64,000 bases of DNA, from the NCBI GenBank assembly GCA_034430215.1, contig DAOUFE010000019.1, positions 186,001 through 250,000 on the forward strand, written 5' to 3'. Position numbers and translations under genes: made by a program. Source of the DNA: UBA4782 sp034430215 (GTDB taxonomy: Bacteria > Chloroflexota > Anaerolineae > Anaerolineales > Anaerolineaceae). The notes below the pieces were generated by a model that saw only the letters and a program-made list of their open reading frames with translations, was not told the DNA's origin and did no database searches. Below, piece by piece: positions 18,015-27,074 of the stretch (position 1 is its first letter; the number at the start of each line of letters is the position of its first letter).

Positions 18015-19436
18015 TTATGATATCCCTAAGATATCCATTCCTACTTGGAGGATTTTTGGTATACGATCGAGATGAGTGGTTTCGCAGTATACACGAACCA
18101 TAGGTTCTGTTCCCGAGAAACGTATCAGCATCCACCCACCATCTTCAAGTGAAAATTTGAAACCATCTGTTGTATTGAGGTTCAATACTTTCAATCCAGC
18201 GATCTTTTCAGGTTTCGCATTAATAATTTTCTGCTCGTATTCTTTCCTGTTTCCGGTAAAACTGCGATCAATCCGGTCATAATAATGTGGTCCTACCTTC
18301 TCAAAAAGTAAATCTAATAGTTGAGAAGGCTGCCGGTTTAATTTAACCATCATATCGAGGAAATAAATCCCAGCCAAAATACCATCTCTTTCAGGAACAT
18401 TCCCGCGGAACGCATAACCACCTGATTCTTCTCCACCAATCAAAGCGTCTGTCTCAAGCATTTTAGGTGCAACATATTTGAATCCCACACCAGTTTCGTA
18501 AACTGGAACATCGTAGATTCTTCCCAGTTTTTCCAGCATTCCCGTTGTTGATAATGTTTTCACTATGGCGCCACGTAATCCGCGGACTTCAAGCAAATAA
18601 TATGCCAAAAGTGCATATACCTGTAGCTGATTGATGAAATTCCCTTTTTCATCTCCAATTCCACATCTGTCTGCATCCCCATCTGTGATCAATAGGACAT
18701 CAGCTTTTTCCGTAAGTGTTTTGTTTAATCCAACATCGATATTTGGTGGGATTGGTTCGGGGCGTTTCATTTCGGGGAAGATGGGATTGCGGGTGTTGTG
18801 AATCTCTATGATCTGGGTTTTACCACCAGAAAGTAATCGTGGGAAGTAACCTGCTCCATTTCCCCACATGGAATCTACTATCACTTTTAATCCCGCCTGC
18901 TTAATGGGTTGTAGGTCGATCATTTCTTCAATGTGTTTTATATAAGGGGGTGCAGGATCAAAAATTACAATCTTGCCGCTCTTTTGCCCGGATGAAAAAG
19001 AGATTCTTTTTACACTTGATTCATCATCCGGAATAGCTGATTCGATTTCCAGCAATCCTTCTGGGGCTATTGCTCCTCCGTGTTCATCGCGAACTTTGTA
19101 ACCATTATCTGTCGGGGGATTGTGAGAGGCTGTAATATTTACTGCGCCAGCAGCTTTTTTATTCACTACAGAAAATGCAATCACAGGGGTTGGAGTTGGA
19201 CCATCTGTTAGGTAAACATTTAAACCGTTACCAGCAAGTACCTCTGCTACTGCACGAGCAAAATACTCTGATAGAAATCTTTTATCATGTCCAACGACGA
19301 TCCATTTTCCCTGCTTACCATGATTGATGAGGTAGGTTGCAAAACCTTGAGTGCATCGGCGTACATTTTCAAAGGTATAATCTTCAGCAATGTAACCACG
19401 CCATCCATCAGTTCCAAAATGAATTTTGGCAGCCAT
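18015..19436 (-). CDS. Phosphoglucomutase/phosphomannomutase
   Basis: 473 residues of the alpha-D-phosphohexomutase family. All four loops are visible: the phosphoserine loop NITASHNPPTDNGYK, the metal loop ITDGDADRCGIGD, the sugar loop GGEESGGYAFRG and the phosphate loop IRFSGTEPMVRVYCE. It interconverts hexose 1- and 6-phosphates, supplying glucose-1-phosphate for nucleotide sugars such as those made by RmlA in this window. Substrate preference cannot be told. The ATG at 19436 has CTGGAGG close upstream; a TTG at 19457 lies before that site. Confidence 0.9.
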   Translation of the reverse strand: MAAKIHFGTDGWRGYIAEDYTFENVRRCTQGFATYLINHGKQGKWIVVGHDKRFLSEYFARAVAEVLAGNGLNVYLTDGPTPTPVIAFSVVNKKAAGAVNITASHNPPTDNGYKVRDEHGGAIAPEGLLEIESAIPDDESSVKRISFSSGQKSGKIVIFDPAPPYIKHIEEMIDLQPIKQAGLKVIVDSMWGNGAGYFPRLLSGGKTQIIEIHNTRNPIFPEMKRPEPIPPNIDVGLNKTLTEKADVLLITDGDADRCGIGDEKGNFINQLQVYALLAYYLLEVRGLRGAIVKTLSTTGMLEKLGRIYDVPVYETGVGFKYVAPKMLETDALIGGEESGGYAFRGNVPERDGILAGIYFLDMMVKLNRQPSQLLDLLFEKVGPHYYDRIDRSFTGNRKEYEQKIINAKPEKIAGLKVLNLNTTDGFKFSLEDGGWMLIRFSGTEPMVRVYCETTHLDRIPKILQVGMDILGIS

Positions 19437-19545
19437 CATTCCTCCAGAATTAATCAATAATGAATGTATTATATCAAGCTTTCATTTTAATAAAAACAAG
19501 CATGGTTGACGTGCTATAATCCCTTTCTATAGGAAAAAGTTGGCA

Positions 19546-20706
19546 ATGAAAAAACGTATCTATTTAGATTATGCAGCGACAACACCTTTGGATAAGGAAG
19601 TACTTGATGCGATGATGCCTTATTTTTCAGATAAGTTTGGAAATCCATCCTCAATTCATACATGGGGGCAGCAAGCAGATGATGCAGTTGAATCTGCAAG
19701 AGAAAAAATTATCAAGTTGATGAATGCAGAAAGATACACAGTTCTATTTACAAGTGGGGGGTCTGAAAGCGATAATTTAGCGTTACGAGGTGCTGCCCAT
19801 GCTGCAATGAAGAATAGAGACGCGTGCCATTTGTTGATCAGCCCTGTTGAGCATCCCGCTATAGCCAAGACGGCTTTATCGTTGATTGATGAAGGATTTG
19901 AAGTGGAATGGCTACCGGTGGATGGTGATGGGATGGTTGATCCAAGGGATGTTGAAAAGCGGATCAGAAAGGATACAGCATTAGTCTCTGTCATTTATGG
20001 AAATAACGAGATTGGCACCATTAACCCTGTAGAAGAAATCGGAAAAATATGCATAGAACAGGGAATCTTCTTCCATACCGATGGTGTGCAAGCTGCTGCA
20101 CATTTGCGGATGGATTTCAAAAAGAATACCATTGGTGGATTTTCAGCAGGAGCACATAAATTTTATGGACCCAAAGGAGTAGGTATCTTGCTGGTTGCAG
20201 ACAGATCAATGATTGAACCTATTCAAACTGGTGGTGGACAGGAATTTGGGATGAGAGCAGGGACGCATAATGTTCCTGCCATCGTAGGACTGGCAAAGGC
20301 TTATGAAATCACTTGTAATGGCATGGAACAGAATAATCAGCATACAATGCTCCTGCGCGATAGAATTCTCACAGGAGTAACACAATCCATATCAGGCACA
20401 AGAATTACGGGGCATCCTACAAAAAGACTATCAAACCATGCCTCTTTTATATTTGATGATGTAGATGGGAATGCACTTTTGATGATGCTGGATGCTGGTG
20501 GATTTGCTTGTTCTTCAGGGTCAGCCTGTAAATCGGGAAATCCGAAGCCTTCAGATGTATTAATTGCATTGGGCATCGATAAAAGAAAAGCACTAGGATC
20601 ATTGCGTGTGACTCTTGGCAGAAATACAACCGCCGATGAAGTCCAAGAATTTCTCAGCTACTTGCCAGTTGCGGTAAGCAAGGCGCGAAAACTTTATGCA
20701 GGGTGA
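19546..20706 (+). CDS. iscS: Cysteine desulfurase (IscS/NifS family)
   Basis: 386 residues, PLP-dependent. Motifs: LDYAATTPLDKEVLDAM, SGGSESDNLALRG, EHPA (His), HTDGVQAAAHL, the PLP Lys in FSAGAHKFYGPKGVG and the sulfur-accepting Cys in GGFACSSGSACKSG. It takes sulfur from cysteine for Fe-S clusters and tRNA thiolation. The ATG at 19546 follows TATAAT (19515-19520) and AGGAAAAAG. It overlaps the start of mnmA by 11 bases, so the persulfide is probably passed to MnmA, the usual pairing. Confidence 0.93.
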   Translation: MKKRIYLDYAATTPLDKEVLDAMMPYFSDKFGNPSSIHTWGQQADDAVESAREKIIKLMNAERYTVLFTSGGSESDNLALRGAAHAAMKNRDACHLLISPVEHPAIAKTALSLIDEGFEVEWLPVDGDGMVDPRDVEKRIRKDTALVSVIYGNNEIGTINPVEEIGKICIEQGIFFHTDGVQAAAHLRMDFKKNTIGGFSAGAHKFYGPKGVGILLVADRSMIEPIQTGGGQEFGMRAGTHNVPAIVGLAKAYEITCNGMEQNNQHTMLLRDRILTGVTQSISGTRITGHPTKRLSNHASFIFDDVDGNALLMMLDAGGFACSSGSACKSGNPKPSDVLIALGIDKRKALGSLRVTLGRNTTADEVQEFLSYLPVAVSKARKLYAG

Positions 20707-21793
20707 AATGGGATCGGAAGATAAAGGAATTCGTCATGTTGTTGTGGCCATGAGCGGGGGTGTAGATAGTTCAACGGTCGCAGCTTTGTTGGTAGAACGG
20801 GGATACCAGGTGACAGGTATGATGTTACGGTTATGGAGTGAAGAAGGTAAGGAATGTTCTAATCGATGCTGCACTCCAGATTCGGTATTTGCGGCAAGAA
20901 GAATTGCTGCAATGCTTGGGATTCCATTTTATGTGATCGATGCCCAACAACTTTTCTATGACAAAATTGTGAATTATTTTATTAATGGGTACAAATCTGG
21001 AGAAACACCAAATCCTTGTATTTTATGCAATCGATCTATCCGCTGGGGATTCCTGCTAGATCATGCCTTATCGATTGGAGCAGATGCGTTTGTAACCGGG
21101 CATTATGCAAGACTGATGAAGGATCCAGGAGGGAATGTTCACCTACTCAAAGGAGTAGATAAAGAAAAGGATCAGTCATACGTATTGAGTATGCTTTCTC
21201 AATCGCAACTTCAAAAAACTTTACTGCCCTTAGGAGAAATGACAAAAAGCGAGGTAAGACAACATGCCCGCAGGTTCCATTTGCCAGTGGCAGAGAAGCA
21301 TGATAGCCAGGACTTATGTTTTTTAGGTGATGAAAATTATCGGGATTTCCTGATGAAGTATGCACCTGGGTGTTTACATCCTGGAAAGATAACAACATTG
21401 GATGGAAAAGAAATTGGTGATCATGATGGATTGGCTGCATATACTATTGGTCAGCGAAAAGGCATTCGCATAGCAGATACTGATCCCTATTATGTTATAG
21501 ACAAGGAATATAAAAGCAATACCTTGATTGTAGGAAAGAGGTTTCAGCTTGGTAAAAAGGAAATCATGATAAACGATTTCCATTGGATTAATAATGAAAA
21601 TGTAGACAAAGACTTTACTGCAGAAGTAATGGTACGATATCGTGCAAATCTTCATCCTGCGCTCATAAGAATTTCTCATAATAATGATGTTCAGATACAC
21701 TTCGATGTCCCGGTTCGAGATATAACTGCCGGGCAGCTTGCAGTGGTATATCAGGGTGATGAAGTGCTAGGTGGCGGATTCATTCAAAAGTGA
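20696..21793 (+). CDS. mnmA: tRNA-specific 2-thiouridylase MnmA
   Basis: 365 residues. The PP-loop VVVAMSGGVDSSTVAALL binds ATP; catalytic cysteines are in TPNPCILCNRSIRWG and in HDSQDLCFLGDENYRDFL. Further family marks are GHYARL, KDQSYVLSML, HDGLAAYTIGQRKGI and the C-terminal beta-barrel. It thiolates U34 of Lys, Glu and Gln tRNAs using sulfur from the upstream desulfurase. ATG codons at 20696 and 20708 are both possible. The upstream one overlaps iscS. Confidence 0.95.
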   Translation: MQGEMGSEDKGIRHVVVAMSGGVDSSTVAALLVERGYQVTGMMLRLWSEEGKECSNRCCTPDSVFAARRIAAMLGIPFYVIDAQQLFYDKIVNYFINGYKSGETPNPCILCNRSIRWGFLLDHALSIGADAFVTGHYARLMKDPGGNVHLLKGVDKEKDQSYVLSMLSQSQLQKTLLPLGEMTKSEVRQHARRFHLPVAEKHDSQDLCFLGDENYRDFLMKYAPGCLHPGKITTLDGKEIGDHDGLAAYTIGQRKGIRIADTDPYYVIDKEYKSNTLIVGKRFQLGKKEIMINDFHWINNENVDKDFTAEVMVRYRANLHPALIRISHNNDVQIHFDVPVRDITAGQLAVVYQGDEVLGGGFIQK

Positions 21794-21802
21794 GGTAAGG
21801 TT

Positions 21803-22099
21803 ATGACTTTTCCAGCAATCATTTTAGGGATTGTAATTTCTTCTCTTGTCGGTTCGGTTTTCCATCTCTGGAGAGGGGGAAGCCCTTTCCGATTGATCCT
21901 TTACCTGGTGCTTAGCTGGATTGGTTTCTGGTTGGGACATCTGGCTGCTGGTCAATTAGGATGGACTTTTTGGAGTGTTGGACCGCTTCATCTTGGGATG
22001 GCTTTACTTGGATGCTTTGTGGTTCTTGGAGTTGGGTATTGGCTAAGCCTTGTAGAGGAAACAACACCGCAAAAACCCAGGAAAAAAGGTATTCGATGA
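21803..22099 (+). CDS. Small membrane protein of unknown function
   Basis: 98 residues with three hydrophobic helices (about residues 2-20, 28-50, 58-82) and a basic tail ending in KPRKKGIR. I do not recognise a family. It lies nine bases after mnmA, and its stop overlaps the ATG of the tRNA methyltransferase by four bases (ATGA), so it is translationally coupled within a tRNA-modification operon. It may simply be a conserved membrane protein of the lineage. Confidence 0.7.
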   Translation: MTFPAIILGIVISSLVGSVFHLWRGGSPFRLILYLVLSWIGFWLGHLAAGQLGWTFWSVGPLHLGMALLGCFVVLGVGYWLSLVEETTPQKPRKKGIR

Positions 22100-22932
22100 C
22101 CTGGCAATCAAAGAATGCGGTTGCTCAAGACGGTGATCTGGTAGAAATTGTTGGCCTTCGACACCAGCATTTCATTATAAAGTTGAAGCCTGGAGAAGTG
22201 CTTCATACGCATCGAGGAATTGTCAGGCATGATGAATTGATAGGAAAACCCTGGGGTAGTCAATTTTTTAGCCATAACGGAAATCCATTTTTCTTGTTGC
22301 AACCCGGTCTTTCAGACATTATTCGATCCATTCCACGAAGTACACAAATTATGTATCCAAAAGACATTGGATTCATGCTTGTCTATATGGGGATTGGACC
22401 AGGAAGGATTTGTGTAGAAGCTGGTACAGGCTCTGGTTCAATGACGGCTGCTCTGGCATTTGCTGTGGGGGATACAGGAAAGGTCATTTCTTACGAGATT
22501 AATCCCGATTTTCAAACCATTGCATTAAAGAACCTGCAACGATTAGGTTTGGATAATAGAGTGATCCTGAAAAACCGCGATATTCGGGATGGTTTTGATG
22601 AAAAAGATGTTGATATCTTGTTTCTTGATGTTCAGTATCCCTATGACTATCTTCAACAAGTCAAGCAAACATTAAAACCGGGGGGATTCTTTTGCAGTAT
22701 TGTTCCAACCACCAATAAAGTCGTATTACTTTTAGATGCATTGAAAAGGGGGAAATTTGGTTTCATTGAAGTATGCGAAGTGTTATTACGATATTTCAAA
22801 TCTGATGCAGAGCATTTTCGACCGACCGATAGAATGGTTTCTCATACCGGGTATCTTGTTTTTGCAAGACCAATGATCATTGATAATGGAATTATTCCAG
22901 ATTTTTCATTGGAGAAATTTGATCTGGAGTAA
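22096..22932 (+). CDS. trmI: tRNA (adenine-N1)-methyltransferase TrmI
   Basis: 278 residues. A small N-terminal beta domain (AQDGDLVEIVGLRHQHFIIKL) is followed by a class I methyltransferase core: IMYPKDIGFMLVYMGIGPGRICVEAGTGSGSMTAALA (motif I), SYEINPDF and FLDVQYPYDY. This is the TrmI/Trm61 layout, which makes m1A58 in the T loop of tRNA. The start is ATG 22096, overlapping the stop of the small membrane protein; it gives the usual family N-terminus. Confidence 0.9.
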   Translation: MTWQSKNAVAQDGDLVEIVGLRHQHFIIKLKPGEVLHTHRGIVRHDELIGKPWGSQFFSHNGNPFFLLQPGLSDIIRSIPRSTQIMYPKDIGFMLVYMGIGPGRICVEAGTGSGSMTAALAFAVGDTGKVISYEINPDFQTIALKNLQRLGLDNRVILKNRDIRDGFDEKDVDILFLDVQYPYDYLQQVKQTLKPGGFFCSIVPTTNKVVLLLDALKRGKFGFIEVCEVLLRYFKSDAEHFRPTDRMVSHTGYLVFARPMIIDNGIIPDFSLEKFDLE

Positions 22933-22933
22933 G

Positions 22934-23542
22934 ATGGATATTCTTCAGCAACTACCCAACAAAGCTCTTCAGGAAGTATTGCATTTTAAAGAAAATCTTT
23001 TTTCAAAACCCGAAGAAAGAAAAAACAGTTTTGATAATAATAGGCAGAAAAATGCAGCAGTATTGATACCGTTGATCTGGCAAACCAATCAATGGGAGAT
23101 TTTATTTACAAGAAGAAGTAATAATGTTCAGGATCATAAAGGACAGGTTTCATTCCCTGGTGGGGTGATTGAAAAAGACGATCATGATATTATAGCTACC
23201 GCAATGCGGGAAGCAAAAGAGGAGATCAATCTTGATCCTGAAGACGCCCATGTTCTCGGATTCTTAGCAGACTATGAAACGAGTAGCAATTACAAAATCA
23301 CACCTGTAGTCGCAGTGATCAGGAATTCGCAAAAAATAAAAGCCAGCACTAATGAAGTTGATGCAATTTTTACCATTCCGATGACGTTTCTAGAAGACGT
23401 ACGAAACCACAGTGTACAGATGTGGAAGCGTTCAGACAGAAAGAGTGTTCCAGTACTGTTTTATTCAGAATATAATGGAGAATTGTTATGGGGGATCACT
23501 GCAAGAATTACCAATGATCTGCTAAAAATGATTAAACAATAA
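22934..23542 (+). CDS. Nudix hydrolase, CoA pyrophosphatase type
   Basis: 202 residues from the ATG at 22934, one base after the trmI stop. The NudL-like signature LFTRRSNNVQDHKGQVSFPGGVIEKDD precedes the Nudix box (AMREAKEEINL). The family cleaves CoA and its derivatives to 4'-phosphopantetheine and 3',5'-ADP. The HKGQVSFPGG segment is characteristic of this subfamily. A terminator follows at once. Confidence 0.87.
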   Translation: MDILQQLPNKALQEVLHFKENLFSKPEERKNSFDNNRQKNAAVLIPLIWQTNQWEILFTRRSNNVQDHKGQVSFPGGVIEKDDHDIIATAMREAKEEINLDPEDAHVLGFLADYETSSNYKITPVVAVIRNSQKIKASTNEVDAIFTIPMTFLEDVRNHSVQMWKRSDRKSVPVLFYSEYNGELLWGITARITNDLLKMIKQ

Positions 23543-23569
23543 AGCAGCGAAATGAAATCGCTGCTTTAT
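23539..23569 (+). terminator. Terminator after the CoA-type Nudix gene
   Basis: ATAAAGCAGCGA and TCGCTGCTTTAT arms with a short A-rich loop. The left arm overlaps the stop region of the Nudix gene. It is placed between convergent genes. Confidence 0.75.
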
Positions 23570-23588
23570 CAATGACAATCGAATTCCG

Positions 23589-24230
23589 TTAGTCTTCGAC
23601 TTCTTCTTCTTTCTTACCTTTTTCAATCACTTCGGGTTCAGCTTCGCCGCCTTCAACAGCTACTACTTCTTCCTCCTCGGTGGATGCAGTCACCATGACG
23701 ATCATCTCATTTGAGTCTTCAAGAATTTCGACGTTTTCATTGAAGCTGATATCGCGAACATAGATACCATCACCAATTTTTTTCAAAGGCGAAATATCTA
23801 CGATCAGGCGTTCGGGAAGGTATTGAGGTAAGCATTCGACTTCCACTTCATCAAGACCTGTTAAGACAACACCGTTGAAGTCTTTTACAGCAGGGGAAGT
23901 ACCCGTAATTTCTACACTTACTTTGGCACGAATCTTTTCATTAAGACTAACAACCTGAAAATCAACATGAATCAGGCGGTTGTGAATGTAATCGCGCTGG
24001 CGGTCACGAACAAGGGAGGCATGCTCTTTCCCATCAAGAATAAGGGTGACCAGACTTGAAGAAGTCAATCCTGATAATGCCTTCGTTGTTTCTTTCAAAT
24101 CCAGAACGATTGGGGTTGGTTCGAAATTGTGCCCATAAATGACAGCAGGCAGTTTACCTTCGCGACGCAATGCATTGACCTGTTTTCCAATAACACTGCG
24201 GCGTTCGGTTTGCAGTACAACTTTTTCCAT
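23589..24230 (-). CDS. rplY: 50S ribosomal protein L25/Ctc
   Basis: 213 residues: an N-terminal L25 domain that binds 5S rRNA (LQTERRSVIGKQVNALRREGKLPAVIYG and VDFQVV) and a C-terminal TL5/Ctc beta domain, then a very acidic tail rich in Glu and Lys ending EEEVED. The length matches Ctc/TL5-type long L25 proteins. The gene stands alone with a structured 5' leader. Confidence 0.93.
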   Translation of the reverse strand: MEKVVLQTERRSVIGKQVNALRREGKLPAVIYGHNFEPTPIVLDLKETTKALSGLTSSSLVTLILDGKEHASLVRDRQRDYIHNRLIHVDFQVVSLNEKIRAKVSVEITGTSPAVKDFNGVVLTGLDEVEVECLPQYLPERLIVDISPLKKIGDGIYVRDISFNENVEILEDSNEMIVMVTASTEEEEVVAVEGGEAEPEVIEKGKKEEEVED

Positions 24231-24245
24231 TTTATTCCATCCTTC

Positions 24246-24304
24246 GAGCGCCTCTCACCAGATAATTCTGGTTACCTTCGCTCATGCAGATTCGGCTTCC
24301 GCCG
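24246..24304 (-). promoter_or_regulatory. Structured 5' leader of the L25 gene
   Basis: On the transcribed strand, GAGCG and CGCTC (plus-strand positions 24279-24283 and 24246-24250) close a structure enclosing a 6-bp hairpin, ACCAGA-ATTA-TCTGGT (24257-24272). A second hairpin CGGC-GGAA-GCCG (24293-24304) lies just upstream. Leader hairpins before r-protein genes often mediate autoregulation; that role is inference here. Confidence 0.5.
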
Positions 24305-24405
24305 TGGGATTAACAGCACTGGAGTATATCCTGCAATGAAATATATGTCAAATGTTAAAGAGTAATGTAATTGCACAGAAGTAATGCAAAAATAATGGAA
24401 TAAAA

Positions 24406-25905
24406 CTATTCCTCAACCCAATCCATCGATTTTTGAACTGCTTTCTTCCAGAATGTGTACAACGATGTACGTTTTTCATCAGGCATATCAGGTGACCAGG
24501 TGCGATCGATGCGCCAGTTTGCTCGTAGATCATCCAGAGTTTCCCAATAATGCACCTGCAAACCGGCTGCATAAGCAGCTCCAAGAGCGGTTGTCTCAAT
24601 AATGGAAGGTCGCAAAACTGGAACATTAAGAATATCTGCTTGAAATTGCATTAATAAATGGTTGCGTACCATGCCACCATCAACTCGAAGTGTAGTTAAC
24701 TTTACCCCAGAGTCTTTTTCCATTGCCTCCAAGACTTCACGAGTCTGATACGCGGTAGCTTCGAGTACTGCACGAGCGATATGCCCTTTATTCACAAAAC
24801 GGGTAAGACCTGCAATGATTCCGCGTGCATCACTTCGCCAATATGGGGCAAAAAGACCTGAAAAAGCTGGAACGAAATAGATACCGCCATTATCTTCAAC
24901 TGTCTCTGCAAGGGTTTCGACATCTTCGGATTTCTCAATGAATTTAAGATTATCTCGTAACCATTGTACTAAAGCTCCGGTGATGGCTATAGATCCTTCC
25001 AGACAATATACGGCTGGGGAATCGCCGATTTTATACCCAACTGTAGTTAATAGACCTGATTTGCTTGGTACAGGTTTGGTTCCGGTATTCATCAACATAA
25101 AGCAACCAGTGCCATATGTGTTTTTTGCTTCTCCAGGATCAAAACAAGTTTGCCCAAATAGAGCAGCTTGTTGGTCACCCAATACACCTGTAATTGGTAC
25201 TCCCTCAAGGGTATCTTTACAAATACCAAAGGAGGAAGAAGAGGGGAGTATTTCGGGAAGCATGGAAAATGGGATACCAATTTCTGAACAAATATCATTA
25301 TCCCAGCATAAGGTTTGAAGATTCATGAGCATAGTACGGGATGCGTTGGTAACATCAGTTACATGATTTCCCCCGTGAATACCACCGGTGAGGTTCCATA
25401 TCAACCAGGTGTCCATGTTTCCAAATATCGCATTACCAGATTGGGCATCTTTTCGTATATCGGGGTTATTTTCTAAGAGCCAGCGGATTTTGGGACCGGA
25501 GAAATATGTTGCAAGGGGTAAACCTGTTTTACTTTGAAAACGGTTCTGACCTTCTACTTGTGACAATTGATTGCAAATGCTGTCTGTACGTGTGTCTTGC
25601 CAGACGATCGCATTTCCATACGGTTTTCCAGTCATGCGATTCCATACCAGTGTGGTTTCCCTCTGGTTTGTGATGCCAATAGCCGATATATTCTTTGGTT
25701 CAAGCCCAGCTTTGATCAGAGCTCCGTGTATTACCTGAACGGTATTAATCCAAATTTCCTGTGGGTCATGTTCGACCCAGCCGGGCTGGGGGTATATTTG
25801 TGAATGTTCTTTTTGATCAGAGGCGATAATGTTCCCGAAATGATCAAAAAGGATACATCGTGTACTTGTGGTACCCTGGTCAATTGCAGCAACGAAGTTT
25901 TTCAT
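24406..25905 (-). CDS. glpK: Glycerol kinase
   Basis: 499 residues, the usual family length. It begins with FVAAIDQGTTSTRCILFD (phosphate 1 motif), then GWVEHDPQEIW, ITNQRETT, WQDTRT, MDTWLIWNLTGG, YGTGCFMLMNTG and RVDGGMVRNHLLMQFQADIL. It phosphorylates glycerol to sn-glycerol 3-phosphate. It stands alone; neither glpF nor glpD is seen. It is divergent from rfbB with 91 bases between the starts. Confidence 0.95.
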   Translation of the reverse strand: MKNFVAAIDQGTTSTRCILFDHFGNIIASDQKEHSQIYPQPGWVEHDPQEIWINTVQVIHGALIKAGLEPKNISAIGITNQRETTLVWNRMTGKPYGNAIVWQDTRTDSICNQLSQVEGQNRFQSKTGLPLATYFSGPKIRWLLENNPDIRKDAQSGNAIFGNMDTWLIWNLTGGIHGGNHVTDVTNASRTMLMNLQTLCWDNDICSEIGIPFSMLPEILPSSSSFGICKDTLEGVPITGVLGDQQAALFGQTCFDPGEAKNTYGTGCFMLMNTGTKPVPSKSGLLTTVGYKIGDSPAVYCLEGSIAITGALVQWLRDNLKFIEKSEDVETLAETVEDNGGIYFVPAFSGLFAPYWRSDARGIIAGLTRFVNKGHIARAVLEATAYQTREVLEAMEKDSGVKLTTLRVDGGMVRNHLLMQFQADILNVPVLRPSIIETTALGAAYAAGLQVHYWETLDDLRANWRIDRTWSPDMPDEKRTSLYTFWKKAVQKSMDWVEE

Positions 25906-25996
25906 AAATCCTCACTGTGTGTGATAATTATGTATTGTATATCAACTATTGGAAAATGATCGAGCGAAAAATTATGAAAACATTTTGGGATATAAG

Positions 25997-27070
25997 ATGA
26001 ACACAATTCTAGTAACCGGTGGCGCAGGATTTATTGGATCAAATTTTATTCGATATGCGCTGGAAGAAGATAAAGAGGTTCGAATAGTGAATCTGGATGC
26101 TTTAACTTATGCGGGAAATTTGGAGAGTCTAGAAGAATTACCAGCACCCAGTCGTCATATTTTTATTCAAGGCGCAATCGAAAATTCAGAATTACTAGAA
26201 AAGATTCTGCGAGAATATGAAGTTTCGAAAATAGTTCATTTTGCAGCTGAAACGCATGTCGATCGATCCATAATTGATCCCGAATTATTTATCAAAACTA
26301 ATGTGATTGGAACATATCGATTATTGATGGCAGCGTTAAAGGTTTGGGAGGAAAGGAAAATTCTGGATGATTCCACCGTGCGATTTCATCATATATCAAC
26401 GGATGAAGTATTTGGCGCATTAAATAAAAATGATCCTCCATTCGATGAGAATACCCCTTATCAACCGAATTCACCCTATTCTGCATCAAAAGCAGCGAGT
26501 GATCATTTTGTTCGCTCGTTTTCAAAAACTTATGGGTTGCCTGTAACTATTACAAATTGCTCCAATAACTATGGGCCATACCAATATCCAGAGAAGCTGA
26601 TCCCGTTAGTGATATTGAATGCTTTGGAGAAGAAGCCTCTTCCGGTATATGGAAAAGGTGCGCAGATCCGTGATTGGCTTTATGTTGCCGATCATTGTGA
26701 TGCAATTTGGAAAGTATTATTCAATGGCATTTCTGGAGAAACATATTGTATTGGTGGTGAAGCTCAAGTAGAGAACATAGAATTGGTAAAAATGATTTGC
26801 AAGATCCTTGATGATAAGAAACCGCTACATTCTGGATCGTATGAACAATATATTCATTTTGTTACCGATAGACCCGGACACGATTTTCGGTATGCGATCA
26901 ATTGTAACAAGATAAAACAGCAATTAGGTTGGAAGCCGAAAACTTCACTGCATGATGGATTATGTGCTACTATTCGTTGGTATCTTGATAATGAGGCTTG
27001 GGTGACTGCTATTCGAAAAAAAACTTCATATCAAGAATGGATCACCCAAAATTATCTCAGGAGAGGTTGA
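25997..27070 (+). CDS. rfbB: dTDP-glucose 4,6-dehydratase
   Basis: 357 residues of the extended SDR family: ILVTGGAGFIGSNFIRY, HFAAETHVDRSI, HISTDEVFGAL (with the catalytic DE pair), YSASKAASDHFV (YxxxK), and NCSNNYGPYQYPEKLIPL. These are specific for RmlB/RfbB. It converts dTDP-glucose to the 4-keto-6-deoxy sugar for deoxysugars. The ATG at 25997 starts the normal N-terminus; an upstream in-frame ATG at 25949 adds residues with no family match. Four bases separate it from rmlA. Confidence 0.93.
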   Translation: MNTILVTGGAGFIGSNFIRYALEEDKEVRIVNLDALTYAGNLESLEELPAPSRHIFIQGAIENSELLEKILREYEVSKIVHFAAETHVDRSIIDPELFIKTNVIGTYRLLMAALKVWEERKILDDSTVRFHHISTDEVFGALNKNDPPFDENTPYQPNSPYSASKAASDHFVRSFSKTYGLPVTITNCSNNYGPYQYPEKLIPLVILNALEKKPLPVYGKGAQIRDWLYVADHCDAIWKVLFNGISGETYCIGGEAQVENIELVKMICKILDDKKPLHSGSYEQYIHFVTDRPGHDFRYAINCNKIKQQLGWKPKTSLHDGLCATIRWYLDNEAWVTAIRKKTSYQEWITQNYLRRG

Positions 27071-27074
27071 TACA

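Noticed and set aside
24938..25318. A 126-codon frame on the plus strand
   Set aside because: Antisense to glpK, a complete and well-conserved gene.
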